From: Pseudomonadota bacterium
GTDB taxonomy: Bacteria; Pseudomonadota; Alphaproteobacteria; Sphingomonadales; Sphingomonadaceae
Assembly: GCA_023445495.1 (NCBI GenBank)
Contig: JAEXLC010000114.1
Location: 1-7,877 of the forward strand
Direction: 5' to 3'
DNA: 7,877 nt
This document shows positions 5,649 to 7,877 of the stretch, in pieces. The notes under the pieces were generated by a model. The model was not told where the DNA came from. It searched no databases and saw only the letters and a program-made list of their open reading frames with translations. The position numbers and the translations under genes were made by a program. The first letter of the stretch is position 1; each line of letters opens with the position of its first letter.

Positions 5649-7166
5649 ATGAGCCTGTCCGACACCCCTTCGCGGCGCGTTCGTTCCGTTGTCATCCTGG
5701 GGGGTGGCACCGCCGGCTGGATGACCGCCACGGCGCTGGCGCGCCAGTTCGGACAGACGCTGGACATCACGCTGCTCGAGTCCGAGGAGATCGGCACGGT
5801 CGGCGTCGGCGAGGCGACGATCCCGACGATCCACTGGTTCAACCAGCTGATCGGGCTCGACGAGGCGGCCTTCCTCCGCGAGACCAAGGCCAGCTTCAAG
5901 CTGGGCATCGAGTTCGTCGACTGGGTGCGGCCGGGGCATCGCTATTTCCATCCGTTCGGCGACTATGGCGTGCGCTTCCCGGGCGTGGCGTTCCACCACC
6001 GCTGGATGAAGGCGCGAGCCGAGGGACTGGACCTGCCGCTTTCGGCCTTCTCGCTGGCGACCGAGCTGGCGGGGCAGGGGCGCTTCGCCATGCCGACCGG
6101 CGATGCCCGCTCGATCCTGTCGACGCTCGGCTATGCCTATCATTTCGATGCCGGCCTCTACGCCCGGCACCTGCGCGGCATCGCGGAAGCGGCGGGCGTC
6201 ACCCGGGTCGAGGGCAAGCTCCAGGAGGTCGCGCGCGACGGCGAGACCGGGCTGGTCACCGCGCTCACCACGCAGCGGGGCGAGCGGATCGAAGGCGATC
6301 TGTTCATCGATTGCTCGGGCTTCCGCGCGCTGCTGATCGACGGGACGATGGGCGGCGGGTTCGAGGACTGGTCGCACTGGCTGCCCTGCGACCGCGCAGT
6401 GGCGGTGCCCTGCGCGCGCACCGAGCATACCACGCCCTTCACCCGCTCCACCGCGCGCCCGGCGGGCTGGCAGTGGCGCATCCCGCTCCAGCACCGGATC
6501 GGCAACGGCCACGTCTTCTCCAGCCGCTTCATGAGCGAGGACGAGGCGACGGGGATACTGCTCGCCAATCTCGACGGCGAGGCGCTGGCCGAGCCGCGCA
6601 CCCTGCGCTTCACCGCCGGCACGCGGCGCGCGGCGTGGATCGGCAATGTCGTGGCGATCGGCCTGTCCTCGGGCTTCCTCGAGCCGCTCGAATCGACCTC
6701 GATCCACCTGATCCAGAGCGGCATCGCCAAGCTGCTGACGCTGTTCCCGGACCGCGACATGGATCCGGCGCTGGCCGAGCGGTACAACGCGCTCCTCAAT
6801 GCCGACATGGACAACATCAAGGACTTCCTGATCCTCCATTACCACGCCAATCCCGGCCGCACCGATCCGTTCTGGGTCGAGCGGCGCGAGATGGCGCTGC
6901 CCGAGACCTTGGTCGCGCGCGAGGCGCAGTATCGCCGCTCCGGGCGGCTGATGCTCGGGCCCGAGGAGCTGTTCCGCGACGCGAGCTGGCTGGCGGTGCT
7001 CAACGGGCAGGAGATCGTGGCGCAGGACTATAACCCGCTCGCCGATGTGCTCGACAGCGCCGCCAACAGCACGCAGGTCCGCCAGGTCGCCGAGGTGATC
7101 CAGCGCGCCGCGCCGACGCTGCCGCTGCACGACGCGGCGCTGGCGGCGGCGATGGGGCAGGGGTGA
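5649..7166 (+). CDS. Flavin-dependent tryptophan-halogenase-family protein
   Basis: A 505-residue protein with the typical length and architecture of the tryptophan 7-halogenase family (PF04820), which uses FADH2, oxygen and halide to form hypohalous acid. The FAD-binding motif GGGTAGW is at 18-24, followed by GTVGVGEATIP (49-59). Lys-84 in ASFKLGIEF (81-89) matches the catalytic lysine of PrnA. The halogenase hallmark WxWxIP is intact as WQWRIP (274-279). FLEPLESTS (343-351) matches the FxxPxxSxG motif, with Glu-348 at the catalytic glutamate position, but its last residue is Ser rather than Gly. The C-terminus ends in the family-like SWLAVLNGQ...YNPLADVLD. No signal peptide is seen; it should be cytosolic and need a flavin reductase encoded elsewhere. 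The native substrate cannot be deduced, and free tryptophan is not assured. Family members of this type commonly sit beside TonB-dependent receptor genes in sphingomonads. It lies 106 bp after the sugar kinase on the same strand and overlaps the next gene by 4 bp. Confidence 0.93.
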   Translation: MSLSDTPSRRVRSVVILGGGTAGWMTATALARQFGQTLDITLLESEEIGTVGVGEATIPTIHWFNQLIGLDEAAFLRETKASFKLGIEFVDWVRPGHRYFHPFGDYGVRFPGVAFHHRWMKARAEGLDLPLSAFSLATELAGQGRFAMPTGDARSILSTLGYAYHFDAGLYARHLRGIAEAAGVTRVEGKLQEVARDGETGLVTALTTQRGERIEGDLFIDCSGFRALLIDGTMGGGFEDWSHWLPCDRAVAVPCARTEHTTPFTRSTARPAGWQWRIPLQHRIGNGHVFSSRFMSEDEATGILLANLDGEALAEPRTLRFTAGTRRAAWIGNVVAIGLSSGFLEPLESTSIHLIQSGIAKLLTLFPDRDMDPALAERYNALLNADMDNIKDFLILHYHANPGRTDPFWVERREMALPETLVAREAQYRRSGRLMLGPEELFRDASWLAVLNGQEIVAQDYNPLADVLDSAANSTQVRQVAEVIQRAAPTLPLHDAALAAAMGQG

Positions 7167-7828
7167 TCCGTCCCGACATCGTCGCGCGGCGGATCGGGAG
7201 CGAAGGCCAGCCGATCGCGATCGTCGACGGCTTCCATCCCGATCCGGACGCGCTGCGTGCAGCGGCGCTGGCGGCGAAGTTCGAGCCGGGGCGGCACCAT
7301 TATCCGGGCATCCGCGCGCCGTTGCCCGCCGACTATTTCGCCCGGGTGCGCCCGGCGCTGGCGCCGGTGCTGCGCGAGGTGCTGGGGGCGGGGAGCGTCG
7401 AACTGCTCGACGCCAGCTTCTCGATGGTGACCACGCCGCCCGCCGAGCTCGGCACGGAGCAGCGGCTGCCGCATGTCGATGCGGTGCAGCCGGGGCGGAT
7501 CGCGCTGGTCCATTATCTGTCGGAAGGCGATGGCACGGCGTTCTTCCGCCACCGGGCGACGGGGTTCGAGACGATCGATGCGGCGCGCTCGGCGGGGTAT
7601 CTGGCGGCGCTCAACGCCGAGCTGCGCGCCGATCCGCCGGCCGCTGCCTATCCGTTCGGCGACAGCGCGCTGTTCGAGCGGATCGCGCATGTCGAGGCGC
7701 GGGTGAACCGGGCGGTGATCTATCGCAGCGCGCTGCTCCATAGCGGCGCGATCTCACCGGATGCGGTGCTGGATAGCGATCCGGCGACCGGGCGACTGAC
7801 GGTGACTGCGTTTCTGGCGGCTGGCTGA
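7163..7828 (+). CDS. DUF6445 family protein, possible Fe(II)/2-oxoglutarate-type oxygenase fold
   Basis: A 221-residue cytosolic protein that I assign to DUF6445 from its IVDGFHPDPDALRAAAL opening (20-36), YPGIRAPLP (47-55), LPHVDAVQPGRIALVHYL (102-119) and IYRSALLHSGAI (186-197). His-104, Asp-106 and His-193, with Arg-211 eighteen residues further on, follow the HxD...H...R order of Fe(II)/2-oxoglutarate dioxygenases. This suggests a metal-binding double-stranded beta-helix, but activity is unproven. The start codon is GTG, overlapping the halogenase stop as GTGA, with G-rich sequence (GGGGCAGGG) just before it, so translation is probably coupled. The conserved pairing implies a joint role with the halogenase, perhaps a further modification of the same product or partner protein. 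The role is unknown. Confidence 0.85.
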   Translation: MIRPDIVARRIGSEGQPIAIVDGFHPDPDALRAAALAAKFEPGRHHYPGIRAPLPADYFARVRPALAPVLREVLGAGSVELLDASFSMVTTPPAELGTEQRLPHVDAVQPGRIALVHYLSEGDGTAFFRHRATGFETIDAARSAGYLAALNAELRADPPAAAYPFGDSALFERIAHVEARVNRAVIYRSALLHSGAISPDAVLDSDPATGRLTVTAFLAAG

Positions 7829-7853
7829 CCCCCGGGAAGCGCGTTCCTCTGCT

Positions 7854-7874
7854 CCCCTCCCTGCAAGGGAGGGG
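7854..7874. terminator. Perfect 9-bp stem hairpin after the last gene
   Basis: CCCCTCCCT (7854-7862) and AGGGAGGGG (7866-7874) are exact reverse complements around the loop GCA, 25 bp after the stop of the DUF6445 gene. The window ends three bases later, so any T run is out of view. It has the same pyrimidine/purine arm design as the hairpin at 56-78 and is probably an intergenic hairpin repeat that can act as terminator. Confidence 0.5.
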
Positions 7875-7877
7875 TCG

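Noticed and set aside
5592..7130. A 512-codon minus-strand open frame over the halogenase gene
   Set aside because: Antisense shadow: no motif in the translation, whereas the plus strand carries intact FAD, WxWxIP and catalytic Lys/Glu motifs.

Overview
The window reads as chromosomal DNA of a high-GC alphaproteobacterium, most likely a sphingomonad (Sphingomonas or a relative). This rests on the strong G/C third-position codon use, the short 'CCCTCTCCCC...GGGGAGAGGG' type intergenic hairpins, and a tryptophan-halogenase-family gene paired with a DUF6445 gene, a pair familiar from Sphingomonadales, Caulobacterales and Xanthomonadales. The taxon is inferred. There is no rRNA, tRNA, insertion sequence or CRISPR array, and the seven genes fill nearly all of the sequence.

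Left half (about 1-5542): a divergent sugar-catabolism locus. On the minus strand lie a DeoR-family repressor (1161-1949) and, downstream of it, a xylose-isomerase-like TIM-barrel sugar isomerase (90-1070). On the plus strand, starting 322 bp from the repressor, is a tightly packed operon. It holds the N-terminal half of a split transketolase (2272-3132), the C-terminal half (3129-4082, ATGA overlap) and an FGGY carbohydrate kinase of glycerol-kinase type (4082-5542, one-base overlap). The spacer between the two units carries a 13-bp palindrome and a repeated CAACGA element. These sit over plausible -35 boxes of both divergent promoters, so one repressor could control both units.

Isomerase + FGGY kinase + split transketolase + repressor is the gene content of the non-oxidative D-apiose pathway: D-apiose -> apulose -> apulose 4-phosphate, then a transketolase step with glyceraldehyde 3-phosphate giving dihydroxyacetone phosphate and xylulose 5-phosphate. 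This is the favoured but unproven reading. Another pentose, or a tetrulose, is possible. The kinase looks like glycerol kinase, but two residues expected to contact glycerol appear changed, which argues for a different polyol or ketose substrate. No transporter for the sugar is present.

Right half (about 5543-7877): after a 106-bp gap with small hairpins and a tandem repeat come a flavin-dependent tryptophan-halogenase-family protein (5649-7166) and, overlapping it by 4 bp, a DUF6445 protein with an HxD...H...R arrangement like Fe(II)/2-oxoglutarate oxygenases (7163-7828). Such pairs often accompany TonB-dependent receptor/carbohydrate loci, but no receptor is visible here. Similar polypyrimidine/polypurine hairpins lie just outside the first and last genes and bracket the window.
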